Part shown: in pieces, positions 1 through 12,049 of the stretch
Layout of the letters: every line of letters starts with the position of its first letter
How positions within the stretch are numbered: the first letter of the stretch is position 1
Source of the DNA: Odontesthes bonariensis
Lineage: Eukaryota; Chordata; Actinopteri; Atheriniformes; Atherinopsidae
Assembly (NCBI RefSeq): GCF_027942865.1
Contig: NC_134526.1
Coordinates: 9,580,284 to 9,644,283, forward strand
Direction: 5' to 3'
Length of the DNA: 64,000 nt
The notes under the pieces: model-generated
Databases searched by the model: none
What the model was told of the DNA's origin: nothing
What the model saw: only the letters and a program-made list of their open reading frames with translations
Program-made: the position numbers and the translations under genes

Positions 1-1146
1 CAGAGGCAGACGAGCGTAAACCAGGCACACAAACATGCCCATGGAAGCCCAAATTGCAAACTCTGATTTGATTCCTTACACATTCAAATCAAGGGTCATT
101 TCTATGTAAATGTGCAACTCTTCTGCATCCCTTGACATTGTCATTCCCGGCTACAGCAACACAGGCCAAATTTAAAATCAGACTTTGATGTTGCTGAATA
201 CAAATGATGACAGGGTTTAGCGAAGAGGCCTTTCACGTGAACTCCTCTGGCACATCAGGTCACCACATGGTGGTCTGATTTGGCACGCTTGAACCTTCAC
301 AACCATTTTTTATCTTTGCTAGTCCTTTGCAAAATTGCTTCCATTTTCTTTAGTGATGATATTTTTTCGCGTTCTGAAAGTTATTTTCAGTTCCTTTCCA
401 CCTTTTCTTATTCATATCTTTTGAATGTAAAACAAAAACAGCAACCCGGGGGAACCCAGTTAATGAAAATAATCAATGCAAGCTCTCTCGTCTACAAAGC
501 TACTATTGGTAGATCAAAGAGTGTGAACACTAAGTATGCACAGAGCGGCTAAGGGTCTTATATTTAAACCCGAGAGACAAGTCAACTGTCTTTCTCCATG
601 TAAATTTCTTGAAGATAAGGGACAAGTATAATAAGAACAGGCAGGCATGGAGGCCTGTTCGACTCAGTGTGACGGGGTTCAGGGAGGGGTGATGCATATT
701 CACGCTCACTCTAACTGACTTGCTGCTCTTCCAAAGTGTTTTTATACGTAGTGAGAAATCTTCATGTTTCCTACCTTGATGTGCAGAGTGCTGGTTCTCT
801 TGGAGTTGATAGACAGTTTGTCTGTGAACCACAGGCAGTCCTCTCTGTTCTGCTTCAGCTTCTCTATTTTGTTATTCTTCTGCACTTCTGGTCTCTGCAA
901 GAATGAAGTGGCTTTGCCTTACTGCCTTTCATCGTTACCTAGCTCTATGATGCTGTTTCCAGCAGAGCCTGAAAATCTCAAATTCATTTTTTTTTGTTTA
1001 GATATTTCTGATCAGAATAGTGTATTTTTACTCCATTACAGTATCTTCACATCTTTCCATATTGCAAATTTCAGTCTAGGCGGTCACCCATGTGCATAAC
1101 TTCAAGTATTTGATGAAAGCAAAATGCTAGACTAGAATTAATTGTG
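1..1146. other. No gene recognised
   Basis: AT-rich DNA. Short open frames on both strands have no recognisable domains or splice support. Confidence 0.6.
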
Positions 1147-1169
1147 TGTATATATATATATATATATAT
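1147..1169. repeat. (TA)n microsatellite, left part
   Basis: Simple TA repeat. The matching tract on the other side of the hAT-like element suggests one microsatellite split by insertion. Confidence 0.9.
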
Positions 1170-2008
1170 TAGTGGTGGGCATAGATTAATTTTTTTAATC
1201 TAGATTAATCTCACTGAAATCTTGAAATTAATCTAGATTAATCTAGATTAAAATGGCTCATTCAGAATATGCGTGCTACCCAAGTAATGACTAAAAATCA
1301 GTCTTTGAGATAGGGTTTCTTAATACAGGGGGTGCATTAAACCAGGGGCTCATTTCCTGTTTCCAAAACCCATCACTGATTGCTTGAGAAAGCTGTTCTA
1401 CTTTGATATTTGGTGAAGAAAAAAAAACATGCTCAATAAAATGTACTTGTGTTAAACGGTTTATTCAGTTAAACATGGAAATTAGTACGGTAAGCCTACA
1501 AGGTTTACATCAGTAGCTTTTTGTTAATCAGTACAAGCGCTACTTTTCCTTCTTCTACCAGTCACTAACCCAGCTTATTCATATGCATGGCTCCAGCAGT
1601 TTCTCTAGCTTCGCCATCTTCTCATATTCAGCACTTGTTGGGAGGGCCAGGTGGTGCTGCTGTTGAGATAGCGTTGTGTGCAGTGCGTCTCTGTTGCGCC
1701 TCACGCGCTTGATCATTTCGAGGTTTGAAATGTCCCACCATTTTACGACACTTGAACTATCCCCGACCTCCATAAACTGCCGAGCACAGGCTTCTGCAAA
1801 GTGGCGTTCTTCTGTTTTCATAACGGCAGACAAAGTACATCGGCCTACACCCGAGCTAAAATAAAAGGTAAAAGTCATCACAGTTTGCTTACCTATTTTG
1901 ACCCAGTTCCCAACCCAATTTTGAGAATAGATTAACGGCGATATTTTTTATATCGCCCGATAAGACTCTCAAATTATCGCAGCACGTTAACGCCGATAAC
2001 GGCCCACC

Positions 2009-2012
<4 letters not shown>
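1170..2012 (-). mobile_element. hAT-like DNA transposon fragment with transposase remnant
   Basis: Imperfect terminal repeats TAGTGGTGGGC at 1170 and its near-complement at 2002-2012 (10 of 11 match) sit inside a TA microsatellite, compatible with an ATATATAT 8-bp duplication. The left end has repeated TCTAGATTAAT units. The right end has a repeated ATCGCCGTTAA-type sequence. A minus-strand frame at about 1579-1881 (motifs HFAEACARQF and EYEKMAKLEKLLEPC) resembles part of a hAT transposase, but most of the gene is missing. Known to me as a common teleost repeat type; exact family not assigned. Confidence 0.65.

Positions 2013-2053
<41 letters not shown>
2013..2053. repeat. (TA)n microsatellite, right part
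   Basis: About 20 TA units directly after the hAT-like right end. Confidence 0.9.
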
Positions 2054-2055
<2 letters not shown>

Positions 2056-2960
2056 ATAACTAATTCTTGGAGTTATTTTTCTGTAAACCTGATAAATTTC
2101 CATAAAATAAACACCTTTCTTTGAGCTCTAGTTTGGCTTATACTGACCGCCTGTCATTTGATGCTTTTGCAGGTACTGTGTAGTGTGTTTTCAGAGCTGA
2201 TTCACTGCAAACAGTTTTCTGTGTTTGTATGAATGATTCCACAAAAAATATGAGAGTAAACCAAAGAAGTAACTTGAATAAGAAGAGGAAAAGCTGAAAG
2301 CTACATAAAAGCTCACTTTACCCGAGGAAAAGAGCATATTTGATGGATCTTCTATGGTTTTATCACCACATGGAGACAATTTTCATATAAAGTTGTTTTA
2401 TTCATAGCAATATTTATTCTTGCTAATCTAAACTTATAAATTCCACAAATGTAAACCATTTAACTCAGTTAATTCAACATAATAAATCATTTCAAACTAA
2501 AGCTTAATGATCAGTGCTTGTTTATATTCAGCTTTGGTTATTAGAATGAATGACATGTTACAAAAAAAAAAATTCAGCACATGCAGAAGCAGCTTTTTCC
2601 ATTTCGCCTCAATAAAGAACATCACGTCTTGAAGGAAATCTGCTGTCAGATCTCAGCTTTCCACCTCTGTGAATACCTTGGTTACATCTTGGTTGTTAAG
2701 CCCGTTTTCACCAGCCACACAAATGGTGCCTCTGATTTCTCCACCTTCTCCTGCTCATTTTCCTCTTCACTTCATGGTCAAGCCCACTCCTCACACTCAG
2801 ACAGAGAAAACTCATTATAGCTACGGATTAGATCGATCGGCATGAGGGAAGAGATGCCCGGTGGAGAGGCAGCATGCATGGACCAAGCAATTTATGCCAA
2901 CAATGGAGCTCATGTCTGCATATCCTGACTGCAAATCACTCGCCAGCAAACCACTGGGTG

Positions 2961-2993
<33 letters not shown>

Positions 2994-5689
2994 CACTGCA
3001 GGAAGACGATTATAGATTGTTACTCACTTTAATTCTAGGTTTATTTCAGGCAAATTGAGGACACACAAACAGCACCTAGAAACACATTGTAATGGCTGAA
3101 TCATGACACACTCGTGTCTTGCTTAAAGACATGTTTGTCAGGAAATTAAACTTAGAAATATTTTGAGACCATTTTATTCTAAGCGATGAACTAGAAAAAT
3201 AAGCACTTACAGATGTTTGACCACACGCTGAGGAATATGCAGTAGAAAGAGAAAAGAGTCCCAGTAATGGACCATTTTCTCTTCCAACATATTCTCAAGG
3301 CCAAACATTTCTCCTCTAAGTGGTTTTGCCTCTACAGGAAGGCAGAGCCCCCTGCCATTACCCTGGAAACTAGCAAGAGTAAACACATCTAGTACTAGGT
3401 TGTTGTTCTGCTGCTTTTCCTCACAGTAGCCTCATCTTCCTCCTTCTGCACCCTCAGCCTATCTTTATTTCCCAGAGGGGTAACATTACTTTCAGTACCT
3501 GCTTCCCCTGACTCAGCCCCTCAAGCTGTGTGTGCACGAGTATGTTCAAGTCTATATGCCAAATATTGTAGGGGCTAATAACGGATTATGCATCAAAGCT
3601 GTGAGCTACAAAGCAGCCGTTGCTTTCCATAAATTACTGTAACTCTACCTTTTGTCTCCATTTCTTCCTTATTTGTGCATCCTTATTATTATTTCTGGGT
3701 GGAAATCCATGTAAATGAGTATGTGTCTAATCCCATCCCTGGTTAGGAGTGATTATGGTACCTTTTGCCATTTAAAATGAGGAATTGTCATCAAGCAGGT
3801 GGAGGATTGGGCACCTTGTGAAGTTAACCCGGCATTGTTATTTCACCTGACATCATCTTGTGGTAACAAGGAAACAAAAAAAAAAAGGGAAAAACCTTAA
3901 ACTATCCGACAAATGTTGTCTTTGGGACATAAAAATGAGAATAGAAAAGGAAATCAATGACACTAAAACGTGGAGAAAAAAAAATTAAGTTAATCATTAA
4001 GTCTTAGCTCCCTTATCAACTCATCTGTACATAAAAGTGCTTTGCTTTTGAAATCAGTGCAAACAGTGTAAGGGCTCATTTGGCCAATTAAGGGTGCTAA
4101 TTACATACCTGAAAAATGGCCAACAAATAAAACAACCATGTTTTCCTAAAGGCAGAGGAACAATGTGGCCATAATCCCCTCCACCACATGGTTACCGTCC
4201 TTGGTCTGAGAGAGAGCAGCATCCCTCAGGCGAAAGACCTGTTCTCATCTGCACAGAGGAGATAACCACCACACAGCCTCCAGCTTCAAACTCCCCATCA
4301 ATAACAACCTGCCTCTGCACACCATCCATCCTTTTGGCCTTCCAAGTTTTCTCTGTCGACGACTGTCCATCACAGCACATGCATACACACTCAAACTGAG
4401 GCCCAATGCCACCACAAACTCAGTGGAAGGACAAGGAGGGAGAAGAAAGACTGGAGTTCAAATGAGTTTGGACAGCACGGCGATAGCAAAGTTTTTTTCT
4501 CCCTCTTGCCCTGGTGTTGGCACTCTGTATCTCTGCTGATCTAGGCACTTTGATGTGTACAGCCTTTGATTTGGGCAAAGATTAGGGAATTTGATGTTCT
4601 CTTTAAAGCTAGGTGACACACAGGGTTTCTTTTTTTTCATGACCATGAAAATCATTTTGACTAAAAATCAATGGGCAATTTCAGATGGGGCCTTCTCTGC
4701 TGGGAGTGAAGTGCCTCATCTCTGGGTATGTCAGTGGAACTGTGAAGGGTTTTTCAGACGACCCACTGCCCACAGAGATTAGCATTGACTCAGTGGGAAT
4801 GACAACAAGTGGAATGAGTGATGTCATGCCGCATGAGGACACATCACAGGGCATTGCAACAAAGAGCTGATAGCACCACAGATATCGGCAACAGCAACAT
4901 CATCATCTCTGTGTTGTTGTGATATAAAACTAAGTAGGTGCTGCTCAAGTACACTGTCTCAGTGCTCAGATTGTGTCCCCGTAGCTGTTTAGAATTTGGC
5001 ATCAAGATTTTATGTCACAAATCGACTTTTTGTTTATTAGAAGATTTGACAAATATTAAAACTCAAAGCCAGCGGTCAGCTTTGTGCTTTTGCTCATACC
5101 AAATTAAGTGGGCTTCAGTCCCTGATTTTTGTTTTAAGTTAGCATTTCCTCCAAAATACATCATATAGCATTTCTGTAGGCTGTACAAAGAGGTCTAATG
5201 GTCATCAAGAAAGTGATTTGGAAGTTTTTTGGTCAAACCGGAGGAACGCTAAATGCAATAGGTTGCCTCAGAAGTCAGAACTCATTTCCAGCAGCTAGGT
5301 ATGACGTCATTCCAAGGAGCTGGGAATGGCATCATGGTTCCAGTTGCAAGTCAGAAAAACTGTCATTTCAATCCAGTCTCACCAGAAAACATATAATGCG
5401 TACATTGGTCCACTTGTCCATGATGTAGTAGCGTCACAATCCATGGTTGTCAATTGTGAGATTTAAATTTTGGGCTGTAAATGTAACCGTGGGTTTTGGG
5501 ACTTCAGTGGGTGATCCAGTTGATTTTTTCCCTAATAGTTGCACAGAAATACTGTCTTCTGAGTTCTAATGCAACACAACATAATTCATTCATTCAGAGA
5601 AGAGATAAGAAACACAAACACATTTATCAAATAATGTTGGATTGGCTGATAAAGTTAGACATATTTTGACAGTTCTTCAAATAACGTGA
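2054..5689. other. Intergenic, no gene recognised
   Basis: Apart from one (CA)n tract I see no conserved coding segment, RNA gene or clear transposon. Frames up to about 84 codons look random. Confidence 0.55.
2962..2992. repeat. (CA)n microsatellite
   Basis: About 15 uninterrupted CA units. Confidence 0.95.
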
Positions 5690-7560
5690 AGCTACACCTG
5701 AATTATAATTACGGCTTAAAAGGACAGACAGTTTACACAGTTTAAATTTCACATTCAATCTGCAGGAACATTTAAAAAATTAAAGCTTTTTAAAATGAAG
5801 GATGCATATTTTCAGTCTCAAAAGTAATTGGAGGAACAAACTTGGAATATATTAAGTTGATTTTTAATATTTTGTAAAGAATCCTTTGCAGCCTACTGGC
5901 AGATGTTTACATTGTGATGCTTTGCCACGTCTTACTTCAGCTCTCTTCAGTTGTTTGTTTTTGAGTCTTTTTGTCTTTAGTTTTGTCTTCAGAAAGTAAA
6001 ATGCAACCCAATCTGAAAAAGATTTGGTTCTTAACTTGCAAAATTGTTCAGCTCCTTATCTTTAGAAATGTCTCAGTTGGTTCAGCAGCTTGTTTTGGGT
6101 CATCATTCATCTTTTCTGTGAGCCATTACAAGTCAAATTTGCAGCTTTTGGCTGAATCGAAGCAGAGTTATTACTTCTCACTTTGGAATTCATCCTCCTG
6201 CTTCGGCCTTTTGTTGCATCATTAATAAACACTCGTGACCCACTGTCAGTGGTAGCCTATTCATCCCCATGCCATCATAGTGCCGCCATGTGTTTAACAG
6301 AAGATACTTTATGCTTTAGATCAGAAGATGTTTCAAGTCTACACTCTAGTGGGCGTTTAGTCACTCTGGTACATGCTGATCTTAGATTCAGATTTTTAAA
6401 AAAATGCTGTTCTAGAACTAGTCTTGCTTCTTAAGATAGTTTTGGTCTGAACTGATCTGTAAGGCTGTATTATGATAACTGATAGTTGAGACTACATGAA
6501 AGACAACACTAGCTGCAGCCTGAGGGTTTTGCAGTACCTTTGTGTGACACAGAATTAAGACCTTAAAAGGGTTTTCTCACTTCTGACTTAGACTTTTGTC
6601 ACTTCCTGGCCAAGTTTTGACATTATTATTGCTTGGCAAGGGATAGACAATTAATGGGGCAGCCATTACCTTAATGGACACCATTTTGCAATTTGCCTTG
6701 GTTATATGCTTAAGAAAAACAGGTTCAATGAAACTTCGTCACTTCCTGGTTGACTTTAGAAAACAACACCACTTGGTTAGGGATAGAAATAAGTATGGCG
6801 GGGGAGAAATGCACTCGCATCCGGATGCACAATAGTTCACATGGAGGTTGCATATTCTTCAGACATAATTATGGGTCGCATCTGCCTACATGAACAAAGG
6901 ACCCATGGACACATTTTGAAGAGGAGGACAGTCTCTTCAAAAGAACATTGTCATATAATTTCATCAGCAAATTTCAATCAACTTTTCTCTTCTTATTATG
7001 GATGTTTCTTATCAATGTTTGGCACCCTGTGGTGCTCCCTCTGTATTTCCTCTGATGAAGTCTTTATGTTACTTGGATAATGTATGCATAGAGAGCATTC
7101 CTCCTCTGGCTGGATGTTATGAAAAGGTGTTTCTTTATCTGCAATGGAGCCTTTGGATCATCTGCCACTGTAAAGTTCTAGTCTGTTTCCCAACTCACCA
7201 GTGTTTTATTTAAATCTTTTTTTTTTTTTTACTCAAACTTAACACAAGTTTAAGATTCCACCACTGCTAACATCCCTGGTATCAACCTGAGTTCACAGAA
7301 ACAGCATCAGGCTCCAAATGCAAATTCTGCAATCAGGATCACGTCCAGACCTTTTGACTTTTCAAATCAATGAAGAAATAATTAACAGCCCAACTCTCTC
7401 CTGAAACAGCTTTACAGTCAATTTAGTTATGTTTGAAGCCCTGAAAAGAGGGCGTTCTACAGATTAAAGAGCTTCCAATCAAAGAGAAAATCCTGCCAAC
7501 TGCTCTGGATCAGATCACCATTTGTAAATGTGAAAATAGGGACGCCGAGTGAGAGCAGTG
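5690..7560 (-). mobile_element. Decayed Tc1/mariner-like element with a nested insertion
   Basis: Short blocks in the same order as a widespread teleost Tc1-type element: the AAGAATCCTTTGCAG segment near 5878, TGATGCTTTGCCA near 5916, AATAAACACTCGTGACCCA near 6224, CCCATGCCATCA near 6266, and GGCTGGATGTTATGAA near 7108. The order implies the transposase was on the minus strand. No open frame survives. About 520 bp at roughly 6470-6995 has no counterpart and looks like a later insertion. The match rests on recalled repeat structure, not a database search. Confidence 0.6.
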
Positions 7561-7765
7561 TGCAGGATTTTCTTTTTGATTTGAAACTACAGTGATATTT
7601 TAACATGCACCTGCACAAGAGAATTTTGGATTTGCAAAAATAATCTTTAAGGAAACACTTAACTTTAAATTTTATATACTGTACTGTAAAACAACAAAAA
7701 TATTATCTGAATATTACCACATCTAACTTTCTGTCCTTTTTCTTATGATTTCTTACATCATTTTG

Positions 7766-7816
7766 AAATTCCCCCATTGGGGGATGAATAAAGTATTTTT
7801 CTATTCTTCTATTCTA
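7766..7816 (+). repeat. Short LINE/SINE-like 3' tail
   Basis: A CCCCCATTGGGGGATGAATAAAG segment followed by an ATTCT repeat is typical of 3' tails of teleost non-LTR retroelements. No coding part precedes it. Confidence 0.4.
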
Positions 7817-8904
7817 CCAAGAGTGTGTGCTGGTGAACCAGAGAAGCCAATTTTGACAAAAAAAAAACATATCTAAAACATTATCCATGATTTCATATAA
7901 CCAGAATATGAGGTATAACAGGTAATAAAATAATTAGGCCAGGAGAAACCATATTGATCGCATGAATTTACACAAGATGTATTGACCCAGTTGGACTGAA
8001 TAGTATGGATTGTATGGACGGCACGGATGTTTTCAATGCACCGAAAAGAAGAAAACAGACACTCCTGTCTAGTTATTTAGCCTTGAGGAAGTTTCTTAAT
8101 TGAATTTCTTCAAAACTCTACTACATCATATTATATTGCCCATAAATACTCATAAATAAAGATGCAAAACAAGCACTTCCACATGTATCAACTTCCACTA
8201 CTTGAGTGGCAGCACAAATTTCACAGGCAATTATCTCAAAAGCCCTGAACATGCAGATGAAACCAAAATTACCTGCATGACTGGATACACCTCCAGGAGT
8301 AAACGAGTTTTGTTACTACCTTGGTGAATCTAACCCTCTCAAAAGAGCCATCATTAGTGCTAAATGAAACAGGCTGTGCGCTTCTTTCCTTCATTGGTGA
8401 AAGAATGTTTGAGACTCAACATGAGGTCAGTCCTCGCTCAATAGATCTAATTACTGTCACAAAGATGATAAATGACACTCAAGAACTTGACATGATACCG
8501 AGAGCAGCAAACAGGACAAATGATTGAGAAACAAGAACTGCAAAACCAGCACATGGTGGCACATATTACTGAATTTCAACTCGAACACAGTTTTGAAGAG
8601 GTATCAAAAGCAATTGATTGCATAAGATGACGTGCCTGGAGAGCAGCTTTAGCTTAGCGTAGCTTTTTATAAAAGTTTACACCACTGCTGGTATTCATGT
8701 TAAAGAGAGTATGATCCTGTTTCTTTATGGCTTTCTTTGAATAATCTTTTTTTCTCATCATTTTCTCACTTTTTGTTTCTCCTCCTCAACCAAACCAACA
8801 GCTGCTCCCCTTTTGGCCAAACTCCAAACAGAGGATGACAAAGGAGGGTGAATGGGTTTTTGATTTCACTTGTTCATGCTGCTTTCTCTCTAGTTCCCCA
8901 CCGA

Positions 8905-9785
8905 CAGGGGTGGAAGTAACGAATTCCAAATACTCACGTTACTGCAATTAAGTAGATTTTTGGGTACTTGTACTTTTATTAGTATTTTTTTCAAGTGTGT
9001 AATTCTACTCATACGTGAGTACAATTTACACCATGTAATCTACTTCACTACTTTTAAAATCAAAAGTCGCTACTGAGTACGCCCACAATTTGAATTATTT
9101 TTTCCCCAATGCAAATCCTTATTGGCCATCAGATCGAACCCGGGCCAATTAAATTAATGCGTGATGTAAGGAAAGGCCAACTCAGCTGCTGCAGCAGGCG
9201 CAGGTTTCTGGAAGTAACACACCTGCCCAGCGGAGCAGAGAGTTTGCAAAATGTTGCTTGTTGTCCAAGGATTCTATTAATTGATTATTAGGCCAGAAAT
9301 ATACTTATTTTTGATTATGGATGCATTTTTATTCTGGTTGCCTCTTTGTTTGGAGTATCCCTTGTGCACATCCTCAACAATTAGCAATTTTTGCAATTTT
9401 CTGCACCTGCAATTGCTCTTGCAAAACTCATTTTGCATAAAAAGGGTAAATTGAAGGGTAAATTTATGTTTAATTTTGAGACCCCTAGCTGCACTACCAA
9501 AAATTTAATTTAACCCGTTAGCGGAACTAGCGGAAATTGAATTTTTCCTTTCCGCCACTAATTTGACTGCGACTGAAATCGAGACTTGTCAGACCAGGCA
9601 GCGTTTTTCCTATCTTCTATTGTCCAGTTCTGGTGGGCCTATGTGAATTGTAGTCTAGTACTACTTTGTACTTTTACTTAAGTATTTTTTTAACACTAGT
9701 ACTTTTACTTGTAATTGAATACAATTTAAGCAATGTAACAGTACTTGTACTTGAGTACAAATTTTCAGTACTCTTTCCACCTCTG
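8905..9785. mobile_element. Non-autonomous hAT element, about 880 bp
   Basis: Ends CAGGGGTGGAA and TTCCACCTCTG form inverted termini of the hAT class. The 8 bp on each side are CCCACCGA and GCCACCGA, a 7-of-8 target duplication, the hAT length. Subterminal regions are full of repeated AGTACTTGTACTTTTA motifs in both orientations, as in Tol2-type fish elements. The middle has no transposase frame, so this copy would need enzyme from elsewhere. Confidence 0.85.
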
Positions 9786-11089
9786 GCCACCGACAACCTG
9801 CAGTGCCAACACTCTTGGACATGGAAAACTTTGAGAAGGATGTGGAAGAAGAGAAATAAACAGCAGTTTGTGAGCGACACAAGAGCAGGATCTGAATATC
9901 AAACCTTCAATTAAGAGGATATTGATTAGGCCTAAGCAGGGCTCTTTGAAGTGTTTGCCTCTCCTTTCACTCCTGTTTTGTTAGTTAATTAATCATGAAG
10001 TAGCTCAGAGAATGTGAGGAGAGATGCATTCAAGATGCAACATACAAGATTGCTACTGTTTGACCTGTGGCTGCAGTGAAGAGAAGATTATGAGCCACCG
10101 TGAAATCCTAATTTGACCATTATCACCCACACGACACCTTTATATTACCCACATGTCCTCTCAGTACTCCATTTCATCATGAAATGAGGAAATAAAAGGA
10201 GGAAAAACTAGAGTAAGTACAAGTAACAATACAAACACACTGAGAAGCAGGTAATAGAGTAGCTGCACAAAACATCTGAAGTGGATAGGCCAGGTCTTCT
10301 CGTGATGACAGATGATGGAGAAAATTGCAGTCCACACACACAGTGTCAAACTGTATGTAAGACTTTCTTCCTTCCTTCACCTGTTGCCAGGGAAACATCT
10401 CAATGAAATCTGTTTCTCAGATGTTGTCATAGTGCACCTGAAAAATTCAAGCACCTGGCGAGCTTCATCATAAGGTCTAAAAGCAACAAAGATTTCACAT
10501 ATCAATCCTCAGTTGTGCCAAAGATAAATACAACATGACAGTGTTTAGTCTGCACGTTGGTCAAATGTCACTGAAACTGAGCTCATGGAGAAGATGTTTT
10601 GCATACTGTAGTGAGTGATCAGTCTGAAACCACAGAACAAAAGCATGTCATGTTTTCAGGACTAAACAGATATTCCTTGAGGATACTTTCCAAACACCTG
10701 CGATACATTAAAAATGACAGGTGTCAGGGTTGTGAAACTTAGAAGCGACTGATGAACTACATAAACTCTGGATGCTGCAAAATGAGTGCCTGCGGGATGT
10801 AGTGGAATGACTTGTGGCATCCATCCTAAGTGAGATGAATTACTGACAGCCTGTTTGATTTGAATAACAAGCAATTTACTGGCTTAGATGTGATGCTGCA
10901 GGTCGCTGTCAGGAAAAGGGCCACAAGCTCCTGTTGCACCAGGTGCTGGATTTAAAATATTCTGCTGTTTTCCTCTTAGATGACCTTTTTGAACATGCAG
11001 GGGGATGGAAGAGCTTGACTTTGGGCTCCAGGCATAAGAACTATACATCACCTATTTGTTAGAATCCATGACAAGTTTTTGTTTATAAT

Positions 11090-11330
11090 TTTACAATTAG
11101 TCATTTCCTGCTGGCTGAGGAGACCAATCACAGCAGACAGCAGATAGAATATCCTGTCACCCCAGAGGTTTCAAAGCAGCACCCTCTGAGGGTCAGTGTC
11201 AGAATCTAGCTTCTCATATGGCCCCAAATATGAGTTAGTCCCCACAGACCCCCATGTTAAAATGATTATTTCTACAACAAAGAGTATATAGAAAAGATGG
11301 ATTTTGTCATCCTGTGTGGCTCCAACAATC
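11090..11330. repeat. Possible dispersed repeat
   Basis: The segments ACCAATCACAGCAGACAG and CAGACCCCCATGTTAAAATG look like a common teleost interspersed repeat. A related piece in opposite orientation lies at about 22290-22350. Family unknown. Confidence 0.35.
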
Positions 11331-11520
11331 ACAAATGTTTTTTTCTAAGTATTTTATACATATATATACACATACATATATATATATATGATATTCTGTG
11401 TATGGTATTATTAGCTAAATTTTCTCATCCTGATCAGTGGGCTGGTTTTCCCTCCAATAACAATAATAATTAATATAAGCTTTGCAAGGAGCACATTTAT
11501 TGTTTGTGGGTGTCCTTTAA

Positions 11521-11535
11521 AAAAAAAAAAAAAAA
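11521..11535. repeat. Poly(A) tract
   Basis: A15 run in AT-rich intergenic DNA, with a short (TA)n tract nearby at about 11361-11390. Confidence 0.8.
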
Positions 11536-12049
11536 CGTTTTATTTACTATTTCTGTCTCAAAAACAGAACGCTTGATGTTACCTATGCTACCTGACACAT
11601 TACTGTACAAATTAAGTATTAACAGACCGGATGCTAATTCTATACAGTGCTGTAATTAGCGCAGCACGATTGAATAATTCATTAAAAAATTGCAACTATA
11701 AAAACATAAAAATTGAATTCAAATTTTACAGATAAAAGGGAATCTTAATATTCAGCTTACTGAAGGTTGGTTGCACATATATGAAAAAAAGAGAGACTGC
11801 AACAGAAACAGACGGTAAAAAATAAGATAAAGCAGATGTTAATCAATCAGAGGAATACATTCAGCAGGTTGCCACATCTAAAAGGGGAGGTGTGCCCTCT
11901 TGTGGACGAAGATGGACACTGCAGTACTCATTTCACACTGAATCTTCACTTCATTTTCCAGCTCACAGAGAAAACTTACCACTACATTGCATTTTCTGGG
12001 TCAATTCACACACGAGACTCCACGAAACATTGAAAAATGATCAAAAAAA

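Larger units (their letters stand above)
9786..12049. other. Intergenic DNA downstream of mrc2
   Basis: Contains a possible dispersed repeat at 11090-11330, short TA and A tracts, and nothing that reads as a gene. Confidence 0.55.
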
